Assembly (NCBI RefSeq): GCF_004210375.1
Contig: NC_134831.1
Location: forward strand, 44,116,035-44,180,034
Length of the DNA: 64,000 nucleotides
Direction of reading: 5' to 3'
Source of the DNA: Tachypleus tridentatus
Taxonomy: Eukaryota > Arthropoda > Merostomata > Xiphosura > Limulidae
The translations under genes and the position numbers were made by a program. Below the pieces are notes generated by a model. That model made no database searches, was not told where the DNA came from, and was given only the letters and a program-made list of their open reading frames with translations. The stretch's first letter is position 1, and every line of letters begins with the position of its first letter. Positions 34,710 through 46,149 of the stretch are shown here, piece after piece.

Positions 34710-35780
34710 TTTTTTTCATGAATAAAACCCGGTTTCAGAGAGAATATTTATTCTTTATGAATTACACTTAAAATATTTTCTCTATTTTGTGCTCTTTTTT
34801 GATTAAAAATTCTACCAACTTTTAAAAATTATTGACCCTTATTTAGAAAATAAAATCACTCTAGATACAGAACTCCGAGCTATTTACCGTGAAGTACATT
34901 GATTCATATTCAACTGTAACCACGGATGGTTAAGTATGTTACATTAAAACGAGTTTTAGAAATTCCAGGTTACGTGACAACCACAGCTAAAATACCTTCT
35001 TGGTGGAGCGAAACGTATAGGAATTACATTTTAACATTGCTTTAAAGATTATTTGATGTAACAAAACACTAATAAATTTTGGGAAGAGTATTTTACAACA
35101 TAAAATATTTATGCACTGAGAACATAAAGATGACATCAGCTTTGCGATTTAGAATTTTTAATATAAAAATATTCATTCTACTCATTAACATTAGAAGAAA
35201 ACTTAAGTAATATTGCTGGTCTCTCTGTATGGTCCCGATGTCTCGAGTTGACCAGCAATAAGTCGTACCCTAACTGTAAGAAGTAAAAAGCAGCGTCTTG
35301 TAAGAGCTGAGAATACACAAACACGACGATCAAGCGCAAAAGTCATTTCCGTGCTTCAGGCAAAAGAACATAATGTTATTGTAGAAGGAGTTCCATCTGG
35401 AAAAGCCAAAGAATTAAACAAAGACCTACTAGTCAATTGGTCATTATTCTTGGCGAAGTGCCTGTGATTTTTTTCGATTTCATTATTGTACCGCGCGCTG
35501 GAAAAAAAAAAAAAGTCGTATTCATGCACTCAATGGACTATGGGATTCAATCAGGAACATGTGTTGTGCTTTGGATATAACAGTCTCAAGATAGAGCCTG
35601 CAGCAATAAAATAACTCTGCAAGCAAGATAGAGTATAACAATTTCGTGAGGCTCCAATATTGTTTTCAAACGTTTACTCAACTTCGGTGTATGTGGGTCT
35701 ATCATACAATTGTTATATTGGTTTTAATGAAGTATTAAAGGTTCAAAATCATATAGATATAACGTACTTAATCTCTTTGT
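34710..35780. other. intergenic, nothing recognised
   Basis: GGTGGAGCGAAACGTATAGG at about 35003 faintly recalls the Penelope-type GAAACGT motif but lacks the rest. No exon was recognised. Confidence 0.35.
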
Positions 35781-35784
35781 ATGA

Positions 35785-36062
35785 GTGTCTGCTGCAAAAC
35801 TGTCACGTGTTGGTGTAGCCTGTGACTATCACACAATCACATGTTGGTCTGAACAACGACTGTTACATTTGAGTCTACTACTCGACTGTTACATGTGGGT
35901 CTGCTACACAACTAAAACACGTGAATCTGCTACACGACTATAATGTCTGATTCTGCTACACGAATGTTATGTTACATGTGGGTCTGCAATACGACTGTTA
36001 CATGTCAGTCTGCTACACGACTGTTACATATAATTCTTCTCCACGAGCGTCAAATGTGGATA
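35785..36062. repeat. ~26-bp minisatellite, about 10 decayed units
   Basis: Imperfect direct repeats of GGTCTGCTACACGACTGTTA with CATGTG, unit length varying by a few bases. Cleanest at about 35870-36040. Confidence 0.8.
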
Positions 36063-36063
36063 T

Positions 36064-36600
36064 ATTGAAAAGCTAGATAGTGAAAATTATATGTGACTCA
36101 TGGCGTTTATCTTTCTAACATTTTATCTCGAAGAGATAACACTAAACTTTATAATTATGTAATGTTAGTACAGTGGCTGAAAGAACTGTGGTGGTGAGGT
36201 CGTTCCATTTTCCACCCTATTATGTGTTTTAGATAAAAACAGTCCTGTTAGATTAAAGTATATCTAACCATTAGGACAAACAGATGAGTCACAAATATCA
36301 CGAGCAACACAGTTTAGAAAGAGACCTTTTGTAAAGAAAATAATAATTAACCTTTACTTACAGCTAAAAGCAAAGCTGTAATAACTTTTCTCTTCTTGAT
36401 CATCCAGTGGGCCAACAACAAAGTTATCGAATTACCGCTAATAAAACTGGTATTAGATTCCCTGTAGAGAACAGAACTTAGATAACCTGTTGTGTAACTA
36501 TGGGATAAAACAATAACCACAGTTTGTTCTCGTGTTAAAGGAGTAAAGTCCGAACCACATGTGAAACATAATCTGGAATTAAGTTTTAGCCTCTGCTGTT
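36064..36600. other. intergenic, nothing recognised
   Basis: No coding or repeat signal that I can name. Confidence 0.4.
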
Positions 36601-36602
36601 TA

Positions 36603-36876
36603 GTTTGTTTTGTTTTGAATTTTCGCGCAAGCTACACCAGGGCCATCTGCACTAGCCCTCCCTAATTTAGCAGTGTAAGGCTAGAGGGAAGGCAGCTAGT
36701 CATCACCACCCACCGCCAACTCTTGGGCTACTCTTTTACCAACGAATAGTGAGATTGACCTCACATTATAACGCCCCCATGGCTGGGAGGGCGAGCATGT
36801 TTGGTACGACCGGGATTCGAATCTGAGACCCTCGGATTACGAGTCAAACGCCTTAATCACCTGGCCATGCAGAGCC
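36603..36876 (-). repeat. SINE family 1
   Basis: Full-length minus-strand copy; a TGCTGTTTA(A)G-like duplication is visible on both sides. Confidence 0.92.
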
Positions 36877-36879
36877 TCT

Positions 36880-38850
36880 TTGCTGTTTAAGAAACAAAAT
36901 GTGAGTCTTTATCAGCTCTTTTGTTTGTTTGTTTCACAATTCCGCACAAAACTGTACGAGTGTTGTCCGTGCATAATATTGAACTGATATATTAAAAGGA
37001 AAGTAGATACTCGACAGCACCTATTACTAACTAATGGATTATCCTTTTCTAACAGGAAACGGGATTTAATCAACATTTCCTCAGTTAATTTGCAGTCTCA
37101 AAAAGCAGAGTGTGTTTTGACAGAAAATGATCGCGAAACATAAAATATCGGATTCATTGTCCAGGTACGCCCGGTTCTTACAAGTTGTAGAATAAAATAG
37201 ATTTGTAATTAACTTTGCCGTCCTTAATTTAAATTCTAAATACATCTGAAAGAACTATGTTGAGATTTAATTTGTGCTCACCTAGTTTGGTGAAATAATT
37301 AATTTATTTATTTCAGGAGACTTAAGGTATTATCATTTTATTTCTTAACTACCATTAAACTTTTGGATTATATTAAACTTAATATTAAAATTGTTCATAT
37401 CAATATCGTATTGCTATTATTTTCTAAACTTAAAAGTTTACTTCGGCTATACTATTTGAAGCTTATGTCAAAGAATTTATAATCGCTCGTTTTCCGCCAT
37501 GTATAACAAGTTGCGAGTCCTAGCACATGCAAGTTGTACGTGATATTTCCATTAAGAAAGGCTATTGCTTATAGCTGTGTTCAGAATTACATTGTTTCAA
37601 TTCAGTGTTTAGTTATCACTGCAAATGGAACGCATAGCAATGAATAGTGTCTTTAGTGTTAAATAAATTTGAATAACAAATGTAGACTTCAGTACTAAAA
37701 CCCATCCATAAAAACTATGAATGCATTTGTGGTAGAAATAGAGCTACTCTGCACTGATAAAAATACACGTCATCTACACACGAGAACATGAGATTTTCAG
37801 CTAGAAGTGAGTTTAACGCTAACTGAGACAAATGAGCTTTGTGTCCGATGGCATAACTAGAAAAACAACCACCCTACATTTCTTGAAACCTTTACAATTC
37901 TTGACTCTGAAATTACATAAAACAGACTATTAAGGAAAGCCATTATGGAAACTTGTTATTACAAGATGCATTAATCTGAAACTTATTGTTCGAAAGAAAG
38001 TATAAGCCGAAATATTAACAAAATAAATAGTTTTATTCTGAGTTACAAACAAACTTTTGTGTTACTCTAGTAGCAAAATATTGTTTAGTATCAACGGGTC
38101 AGTAGGTCACTCCTTACCTTCATTTTTTTCAAAAATGTTATTTTATTTCTCGTTAGGCGCTAGTTGCCTCAATGTTTATTATTTCTCAGCTTTTTTGGCA
38201 AGCTAGGGTAAAAAAGATCAAATTTCTGGAATTCCATGTAAAGATGAATTACTAAAAATGTAAAAATTGAAAGGTATGACTTACGTGTCATTTTTAAAAC
38301 GAATTGGTATTAAAACAAACTACGAGGAGGACTTTACTAACGATAGATCACCTTGACGACACCTTTTCAGCGTAGTTCGTTCTTCATTAGCTCACAGTTG
38401 GCCTGAGGACTTATGGCGTTAAAAATTAGGTTTCGGAGAAATAGAGCGGTGTACTTTGTGCATCTAGATGTGATTTCTTTTACCTTTTAAATTGAAACAC
38501 TGAAATTTTCAGTAAGAAAAAACTAAAATATTTGAATATTTAATAGCTCAATTTAGATGGGGAATCGAAAGCCCTAGAAATTAAAAAAATAGAAAAAATT
38601 ATTGGTTGAACGCCAAAAGGTGACGAAACATTAGCAACCGGTGGACGTAAAATGTATTATAAAATTCACGTAATTGTAAAAAAAAAAAAAAAAAAGATCC
38701 CATACTGTCCTTGATTTAGCCCTTGCGGATTCAGAACCTGAAGTGTAAATCACAAAAGACAAGTGAAAAGTGTTTTTATTTATCGAGTTTGACTTATTGT
38801 TATTCTTGTGTTATGTATATGTTTTAATAATACAAACTTAACATGGTTAT
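36880..38850. other. AT-rich intergenic, nothing certain
   Basis: A short run at 36923-37060 looks like a very old minus-strand SINE family 1 remnant. A pure A run of about 18 lies near 38679. No exon was recognised. Confidence 0.35.
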
Positions 38851-38854
38851 TTTC

Positions 38855-38947
38855 TCAACAGATGAATACTACAAATGTATTTTCAAGACGGCTGGTATGG
38901 TTATTAGCATTTTATTAAAATAAAGTACAGAACAACGTTTCGACCCC
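38855..38947 (-). repeat. Penelope-type end, inverted copy 1
   Basis: On the minus strand it reads GGTCGAAACGTTGTTCTG, then TACTTTATTTTAAT, and later CCAGCCGTCTTGA. It pairs as an inverted repeat with 39357-39450. Confidence 0.7.
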
Positions 38948-39312
38948 CTTAAGTGTGTGTGTGTTTTCATATAGTAAAGCCGCATCGGGTTATCGAACCG
39001 CTGATTTTAGAGTTGTATTTTTTTAATTTCGCGCAAAGTTACTCGAAAACTATCTGCGCTAGCCGTTCCTAATTTAGCAGTGTAAGACTAGAGGAAAGGC
39101 AGCTAGTCATCACCACCCATCGCCAACTCTTGGGCTACTCTTTTACCAACGAATAGTGGGCTTGACCGTCACATTATAACGCCCCCACGGTTGGGAGGGC
39201 GAGCATGTTTGGTGCGACCGGGATTCGAACCCGCGACTCTCGGATTACGAGTCGAATGCCTTAACACGCTTGGTCATGCCGGGCTTTAGAGTTGTAAATC
39301 CGTAGACTTCTC
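38948..39312 (-). repeat. SINE family 3, split by a younger SINE
   Basis: Tail (GTGTGTGT..AGTAAAGCCGCATCGGGTTATC, 38948-39005) and head (AATCCGTAGACTTCTCGCTGTA.. onwards, 39297-39312) of one family 3 copy are separated by a family 1 SINE. Read across the insertion, the family order is continuous. Confidence 0.85.
39018..39284 (-). repeat. SINE family 1 nested in SINE family 3
   Basis: Full-length copy with B box in reverse (GGGATTCGAACCC). A perfect 12-bp duplication TTTAGAGTTGTA lies at 39006-39017 and 39285-39296, inside the older SINE. Confidence 0.96.
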
Positions 39313-39349
39313 GCTGTATTAACGGGAAATCCCTCCTTAACAAAATCTA

Positions 39350-39450
39350 TTAACCTGAAAATGACTTAAGAAGATAGAAACGTTGTTCTGTACTTTATTT
39401 TAATTAAAATTTAAATATCCATTCCAGCTGTCTTGAGATATATTTTTACT
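39350..39450 (+). repeat. Penelope-type end, inverted copy 2
   Basis: AACCTGAAAATGACTTAAG followed by AAGATAGAAACGTTGTTCTG, then TACTTTATTTTAATTAAA and CCAGCTGTCTTGAGA. Same subfamily as 38855-38947 in opposite orientation. Confidence 0.72.
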
Positions 39451-39894
39451 TCAAGTGTGTTTCTCATCATCACGAAATGAACACTAACCACCATTATTGA
39501 TAACAGGACTATCTCTTCGAATGCGCCGTAAAGCTGATGATGTCTGCACTAAGTACTGATAACAGATATGAAATCTTATTTTTCTCATCTTATTTTCTAT
39601 TATATGTTATTTATTTATATTAATATCATTGATGACCTAGGTTGGATGATAAGGAAAGATCGTATGACTTCAATGAGTGTGGATAACAATGAATTAAAGT
39701 AATTCAACGAATTACATCACAGCATTCATCCCTAACAAACCACAAAATCAGTTCTCTTAATTCTGTTTTTATAGTATTATTTAAAACGCAAGGTATTAAA
39801 TACGATAATAAAAAATTGCTACCCTAAGAAAACGTTTTCAAATTTTAATTCAAATTTCAAAATTATTTATTTTCGCCGAGGTAAAAGCTGTATT

Positions 39895-42800
39895 ATGTTA
39901 ACACCAGAAAAAACACTCAGAAGGATGGTTTGCATTATAAGTGGAATACTAGTTTGTTGTAACGTCATCAGTTCGCAAGTATCTTTGTATTCAAGTGACT
40001 TCATCGATATTACTAAAGGAAAGAAAATTTACTTTCAAGAAACGCATGGATACAAAGAGGAAGAGTACAACAAAATGTCTTACATACTTGAGCTAGTGAA
40101 AGCTTGGAATGAACATCCAGTTCTTGACCATTACAATTTTCTCCCAGCCAGCATTACCTATTCCTGTTTCTGTGACTGTCCAGGTGGTCACAACAGCTGC
40201 TTTAAAATGATAATTTCTGTCAGACGACTAGAGGGGAACACTGGTGCTACAGAATAGTTCTTCCAGACCAGGCGTCCACTGGATGTCTGTTAGAAAAACT
40301 AGGCAATGCTGAAGTGTGCTGTAACATACAGATACATCCGAAAAAACACTTGGGAATATATACCGCTTTTCAGTTAGGTGTGCCTACTACCAAACTTAAG
40401 TTTAAGGTAAGCCCCCACAATCACTCTTTAGATAGTGAGAAAACTCCTGTGAAATACGTCACCGTCGATGGAACTAATGGCAAATGGAAATTTGACAAGT
40501 TTGAGCTCGAAATCTTTGGGGTTATTCAACCAACCAATCTAAGGAAAGGAATGTATATTTTGAGCCCCCGAGGAGAGATTTATCGAAACCAAAGTATTGG
40601 GATAAACTTCTAAAGAATTCAACCTTAACAAATTAGGGTGGTTCAAGTACTTTAACGGAATATGGAAAGTACCACCCATAGATACTGTCAGATCTAGTCT
40701 CAGTGTGGAAACTTTACATTGTAAGAATGATAAATTTGTAGTTTATATAAACGTCGCTCAACTTCGCGACGAGGAGTCTCTCAAGATGTTTTCCAATAAC
40801 GTTGAAAAGCTCTACGAAGAAGATATTGGAAAAATATTCTATATGGAACATGGGGAGGTGAAAGTTGTGGAAGATTTGTCGAGGACAAGAGAAATTAGGA
40901 TAAGGTTTCGAGAGGCACATGTCATGAAGACTCCCCACAGGAGGTATTCATTTGGAAACAGAGGCATCATCCAGTTTACACCCAGTATTCGAATGGACAG
41001 ACAGCAGAATGTGTTTCTCATCATTGAGTTGTACGATCCACCAGGTAAGTCTCAATTGTTCCGCCGCTCAAAATGAGGTTTAGACCTAGCTGTAGTGTTT
41101 TAATGGATAATAAAACTACCTTTCTGCTGTAGTAATTTAAGTATGTCATAACAGTATAATTGCCAGTCTTCACACAAGAAATTACGTCACTACGTTAAGT
41201 ATTTGCTTTTCTGTCTTAAAAATGACGCCATTATTTTAAAAAACACCATATTGCTTTATTACAAACACCTTTCCATTTAACACATTTCAAAAAGTGTTTT
41301 AGAGAGTGAAACAGAAAAATTTGAAACTAAATCTTTAAAAGTAAATGTCAACAAGGTCCTAAAAATACATTGATATAACTAAAGGAGTCGGCTACAAACC
41401 AAATCTCATTCAAATAAAATAAATATAAAAACTACCTATTAGTATTCACTAAAGTTTATATAATGATATAAACAAAAAATTTCAGCTCTGTACTTGGCCT
41501 CACCCTCAGATCATTCACGAAGAAATATTTCCACATGGCATATTTACAGCTGTTAAAAATACTGTTTTTATTTGTTTCCACATATTTTGGTATGACTGAA
41601 CCAACATTTCTCTAAATTAAGCCCTGAATGTTTACATCAACGTTTTAGTAGTACAGTTTACGACAATACCAAACCTTGCTTAACCCTAGAATTACTGATG
41701 AGAATACGCTACATCGGCTTTTAACATTTTACTAAACTATTTAAATGCCAAATTCTATGGTCTTCTAAATTTATCTATTACAGGGTTCCTAATAACATTT
41801 AAGTCACAAGAAAATATTTAAGAAGGATATCATCAGTACAAAAACTAATCCCACTTGTTATCATTTGGTCACATTATGTCTTTAAATAAAGCAAAAGTAA
41901 TTTTACTCAAATTAGTTTTGCCAGTTTATTATACTAAGTGTTGTTCTATGTTTGTTCTTTTGAATTTCGCATGAAGCTACTCGAGGGCTATCTGTGCTAG
42001 CCGTCCCTAATTTAGTAGTGTAAGACTAGAGGGAAGGCAGCTAGTCATCACCACCCACCGCCAACTCTTGGGATACTCTTTTACCAAAGAATAGTGGGAG
42101 TGACCGTTACGTTATACGCCCCCACGGCTGGGAAGGCTAGCATGTTTGGTGCGACAGGGATGCGAACCCACGACCCTCAGATTACGAGTCGCACGCCTTA
42201 ACCTAGCTGGCCATGTAAAGAGTATATAAAGAAGTCAATATTTTGAGAGTTAATAATATTACTGTATCAATTATGATATAAATATTTTTTTCTTCAAGAA
42301 GTCAATATTCGTTTTTAATTCAAGTAGATACTAAGTAATTTATCCTGAATACTTCTTACTGACTATTAATGTTAAGAATTATGAATTCTTAATTTTCTAG
42401 TTATTTATTGATCTGTAATTGACAAAGTGAATTTCTTGGTGTTTTGTAGCAGATGTATTGTCCAGTGTAATGTAATCAATATTATACAATGAAAAGCGTA
42501 CTCGTTAACTTTATAGGATTTTTTAATTTGCGTTTACACGCGGTGCACAATATCATTTTATTGTCGAGTTTATAGCAAATTATTTTCTTAATATTTAGAA
42601 AAGTTTAATTTTTTTTCAAAATGATATTGAAATAAAATTCTATTCATTTTCTAGGGCCAGTCGAAGGATTTGCGACATCGAACTACCAGCAGGAATATTT
42701 TTCATTTTTCATCGATTCTGGTCACAAGCATCTCCTATCTCATCGTCTGTCTTCTTGTGAAAACCAAATTAAGATTTGTTTATGGTCAACTTTGGACACT

Positions 42801-43064
42801 CGTATCAACTGCAAGGATACTAGTTGTGTGAGAACTAATTTCACTATCAGAAATTACGAGAAAAAAAATGACTTGCTGCTACCATTGTCTATAGAAGTTC
42901 AGAATCGTGAAAAAAAAAAGATTACTTCGATTTGGATAATATTCGTTCTATGTTTCTCATCGATATTTATAATTTGTTTGTTGTTATTCGTTGCATACAT
43001 GAAAATCAAAAAAACACAGCGAAATGGTAATGTTGTTAAGTTCCGAGTTGGGAACGAAATCTGA
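39895..43064 (+). pseudogene. broken paralogue of the EFF-1/AFF-1-like fusogen candidate
   Basis: Plus-strand relative of the gene at 27727-29822, in head-to-head orientation. Recognisable parts in order: hydrophobic signal-like start; YILELVKAWNEHPVL (matching YVLELLELRNEYPVL); SCFCDCPGGHNSC (matching SCYCDIP); a CCNIQIHPKKHLGIYTAFQLG block; NLGWFKYFNGIWKVP-type block; an ectodomain end at NVFLIIELYDPP; intron 41045-42654 (GTAAGT donor, TTTTCTAG acceptor) in the same place and phase 1 as in its relative; then a last exon (42655-43064) with the identical C-x6-C-x10-C-x4-C spacing, a transmembrane segment and a short basic tail. The N-terminal part is about 80 residues shorter than in the relative. 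The ectodomain frame is broken about twice, so it is called a pseudogene; the last exon is clean. Its intron holds a SINE. Family assignment carries the same doubt as for the intact gene. Confidence 0.75.
41946..42216 (-). repeat. SINE family 1 within the intron
   Basis: Full-length minus-strand copy inside the 1.6-kb intron of the plus-strand fusogen-like gene. It accounts for only part of the length difference from the 287-bp intron of the relative. Confidence 0.92.
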
Positions 43065-43614
43065 GATTTTCTTTACCATACTGGAACGGTTTTAGTTGTT
43101 GTTTATATATAAACCAAATCATAAAAACTAAAATGACATATTGCCAGAGTTTATTTTCAATATATTTTAATGACTACTGATACAGTTTAAGCTGCTCATT
43201 TTCTAGACTGCTGCTATATATAACGTCGGACTTACTACACTTTCGTTTGCAACACGGTGTTTCCTCCACTTGAGAGGATTTCTTTCACAGATATTCGGGT
43301 TGCCCCTCTCTTACACTTTTCAAAATTTCATGTGTCGTTTGGGTTGGACGTCTACCAGCAAAAAAAAAATAAAAAAAAAAAAAAAAATATTGCTTATATC
43401 ATATGGTTGTATATTATTGGGCATAAGGTTAAGTTTTAAATGATTCAACACCAGGATGTTTACGTGTGAGTATTTTCCGTGCCCCTAACATTTTGAATAT
43501 AATTTCAAAATAGTAGTTTAGTGAAAAACAAATATTAAATTTTGGTATTTACATCTACTTGTTACCTCAGCTAAATTTGCGGACACTCTGCATCTGACAA
43601 GGTTTTCTTATTTA
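43065..43614. other. 3' flank of the pseudogene
   Basis: No clear AATAAA close to the stop. A-rich run at 43361-43388. Nothing else recognised. Confidence 0.4.
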
Positions 43615-43770
43615 TTTCAGAATTTTCTCGTAAGGCTGTACAAAATTCATTGGATCTGGCAGCTTATACTTTTTAACTGATAGACTAGAGGAAAAGCAGC
43701 TAATCAACATTGCCCACCGCCAATTTCTAGACTACTATAATCGAACAATAGGATCAGACTATTAAATTGA
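43615..43770 (-). repeat. SINE family 1, very decayed
   Basis: GACTAGAGGAAAAGCAGCTAA and GCCCACCGCCAATTTCTAGACT mark the reversed body; the head is not recognisable. Confidence 0.7.
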
Positions 43771-43774
43771 TCAG

Positions 43775-44535
43775 CTGATTACCCGTGGCGCCAGTGCATT
43801 AGATGCCAGCGTGACGTAATCATTACGTCATATCTGCACCCTGAAAATGATAAAATAAAGCCAAAACGAGAAAATCGTGACCCTTATTGCAAATTTAGAT
43901 GCACACAAGATAAAATTTCGCGAAGTTGGAGATTACACATTACATAGTAAAAAGTGTTTTCAATATCATATAAGCAATAGTTCTATTATAGTATGATAAC
44001 GAAGTAACGATCCTATAGCGAAAAGTGCGATCTTGCGCCAACAACACTCGAGCCATGAAATCGCGAATTTCCATTCAGACGTACTAATCACTGTGTCATC
44101 TTCCAGCCTAAGCAGATACTAGTTAGCGATTATGTGATTACAGTAGCCTAATTGTTGGGGAGCGAAGGTAGTGTTGACTAGTAGCATTCCCGCTTAATCT
44201 GTCAATTCAAAATAAGGAATCGGTAGCGTAGATATTGCACGAATGGCTGAAATAAACTATTGTCGATGTGACATTGTCCAACTTCTATTACATCACAGAA
44301 AACTTGTTAACCACATGCAGAATCAGCACAAGAACCAGATGTGTTATTAAGTCTTCACGCATCTGCATTTTCTGTTTTATTTAACTTCGCGGGTTGTGTT
44401 TTTCAAATCTTCTAGGCTTATTTTTTTACAGAAGCCGAAAAACATTTATTTTTTTAGAATGAAGGATTGCATCCCTTTTCCGCTACTTTTCAACTTTTTG
44501 AAAGTTCTCCTATGTGTCGGCGGTAATTTCATCGA
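43775..44535. other. intergenic, possible SINE traces only
   Basis: A weak plus-strand SINE family 1 trace may lie near 44170-44240. No exon recognised. Confidence 0.3.
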
Positions 44536-44539
44536 CTTA

Positions 44540-44571
44540 CATCCTTGTGCAAATTAATTGAAACAAGACGG
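44540..44571 (+). repeat. orphan Tc1-type inverted-repeat end
   Basis: CATCCTTGTGCAAATTAATT followed by GAAACAAGACGG, preceded by TA, is nearly identical to the left end of the Tc1 element at 45157, in the same orientation. No partner end or transposase belongs to it here. Confidence 0.8.
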
Positions 44572-44599
44572 TTAGAGTTCAGATAATGTTTCGGGTGAT

Positions 44600-44973
44600 A
44601 AACTATTTTACAAGAAGAATATGTACTTATACTAAGGGATGTCTAAGTTTTAGAATTCTCAACTGTGGATCTCATTTTATCACCAAAGTACAATTTCCAT
44701 AGTGGACAATACCACATTCTTGACAGGACATTTTATTGTCACTTCATGTTTTTTGTTTTAGCCATTTGAAGAGACATCCACTTTGGAAATAAACTATTTT
44801 ACAAGAAGAATATGTACTTATACTAAGGGATGTCTAAGTTTTAGAATTCTCAACTGTGGATCTCATTTTATCACCAAAGTACAATTTCCAAAGTGGACAA
44901 TACCACATTCTTGACAGGACATTTTATTGTCACTTCATGTTTTTTGTTTTAGCCATTTGAAGAGATATCCACT
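44600..44973. repeat. 191-bp tandem duplication
   Basis: 44600-44790 is repeated at 44791-44973 with a period of 191 bp. Only a few differences are seen (for example CCATAGTGG against CCAAAGTGG, GAGACATCC against GAGATATCC), so the duplication is fairly young. Confidence 0.95.
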
Positions 44974-45156
44974 CACATATCATATATATATTACCCATGA
45001 TGTGCCAATATGTACAAACATCATCAGTTAATCAAAGTTAAAAGTTTTGATATTGTATGTTACCTCCACTCACATAAATAACTATTCTTGTTCAGTGCTG
45101 CTTTCTATTTGAAAAAATGTTGTTTTGCGTGCCAAGGAGTCCTGAGCTCACACATA

Positions 45157-46146
45157 CACCTTTGTGTAAATTAATTGAAACAAGACGGAAAATTACGATT
45201 TTTTTCAATTTTTTTGAGTTTTATTTCTGATAATCCAAAAATTACTCACAAATTAATACATGATATGACCGCCTTTATTTTTCAGAAGATTATTAATCTG
45301 CTTTGGCATCGAGTCCACGAGTTGACTGCAATCTTTACTAATTTTTGGATCGCGGTACCACACCTCAATTATGGCCTCAATTAGCTTATATTTCGTAGTA
45401 CAGTCTTTTCCCAGAAGTCTTTCTTTACAAATTGCCCAAAGATTTTCAATAGCATTTAAGTCCAAAGAGTTTCCAGGCCAGTCCAGCACCTTTATTTGCG
45501 TTGTAGTCATAAAATTCTTCACAAGTTTCGATGTGTGGCACGGAGCCAGATCTTGCTGAAAAATACCAGATCCATCTGGAAATCTCTTTTTCAATTCTGG
45601 AACGACTCTTCTCTGCAAAACTTCAATGTACTGTGGTCCTCGCATCATACTTTCTACGATATGTAAGCCTCCGACGCCATAGTAGCCCCAAAACATTTTC
45701 TTCAAGGGATGTTTCACGAACTGATTGATGTGAGATTCTCGAAGTTTCTCACCTGGAGATCTGCAAACATGCAGACTTCTTTGATCCTGTACAAAGCAAT
45801 GCGTCTCGTCACTGAATAACACCTTCCTCCATTGTTCTTGCATCCAGTTCTTGTATTTCAGACCCCATTGATACCGTTGTTTTTTCATTGAGTTGGTAAG
45901 AAGTTGTTTTTTGACTGGTCTCCTTGCCCTTCTAACGCAGTTTCGAATGACGTAATATTCATCAACATTTCGTCATATATCCCAAAAATAAATCGATCGT
46001 ACTGCAAAACACAACTAATGACGCCGTCTGTGTGAAAAAAAAAAGACTATTAGAGGAAATCAGCTGGTCCAGCGAGCCTACACCGGCTGCCATGCTGAAA
46101 ATTTTTGTAAAATGACCACTTGTTTCAATTAATTTGCACAAGGGTG
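45157..46146 (-). mobile_element. Tc1/mariner-like element, 990 bp, internally shortened
   Basis: Terminal inverted repeats of about 28 bp (CACCTTTGTGTAAATTAATTGAAACAAG on the left, its near-perfect complement on the right at 46119-46146) are flanked by TA dinucleotides, as expected for Tc1-type insertion. The transposase lies on the minus strand. The element is shorter than the usual 1.3-1.6 kb because the N-terminal DNA-binding part of the transposase is largely missing. Confidence 0.93.
45253..46000 (-). pseudogene. Tc1-type DD34E transposase, N-terminally incomplete
   Basis: The open frame 45253-45888 gives 211 residues covering the catalytic domain. The triad is visible: Asp27 in LFSDETH, Asp113 in FQQDLAPCHTS, and Glu148 in SLDLNAIENLW, with 34 residues between the last two, which is the Tc1 DD34E spacing. 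The C-terminus KNKGGHIMY is the family's normal end. Upstream the same frame continues as VIRNCVRRARRPVKKQLLTNS, the usual linker before the catalytic domain, to about 46000, where a stop ends it; the paired helix-turn-helix region is not recognisable. It would cut and paste DNA if complete; as it stands it should lack terminal-repeat binding and is presumably non-autonomous. Confidence 0.9.
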
Positions 46147-46149
46147 TAC

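Noticed and set aside
34985-35020. Possible further Penelope-type motif (GCGAAACGT)
   Set aside because: Only a short core matches; the CTGANGA part and stem II are absent.
40714-41024. Minus-strand frames within the plus-strand fusogen pseudogene
   Set aside because: Antisense shadows of the ectodomain sequence.
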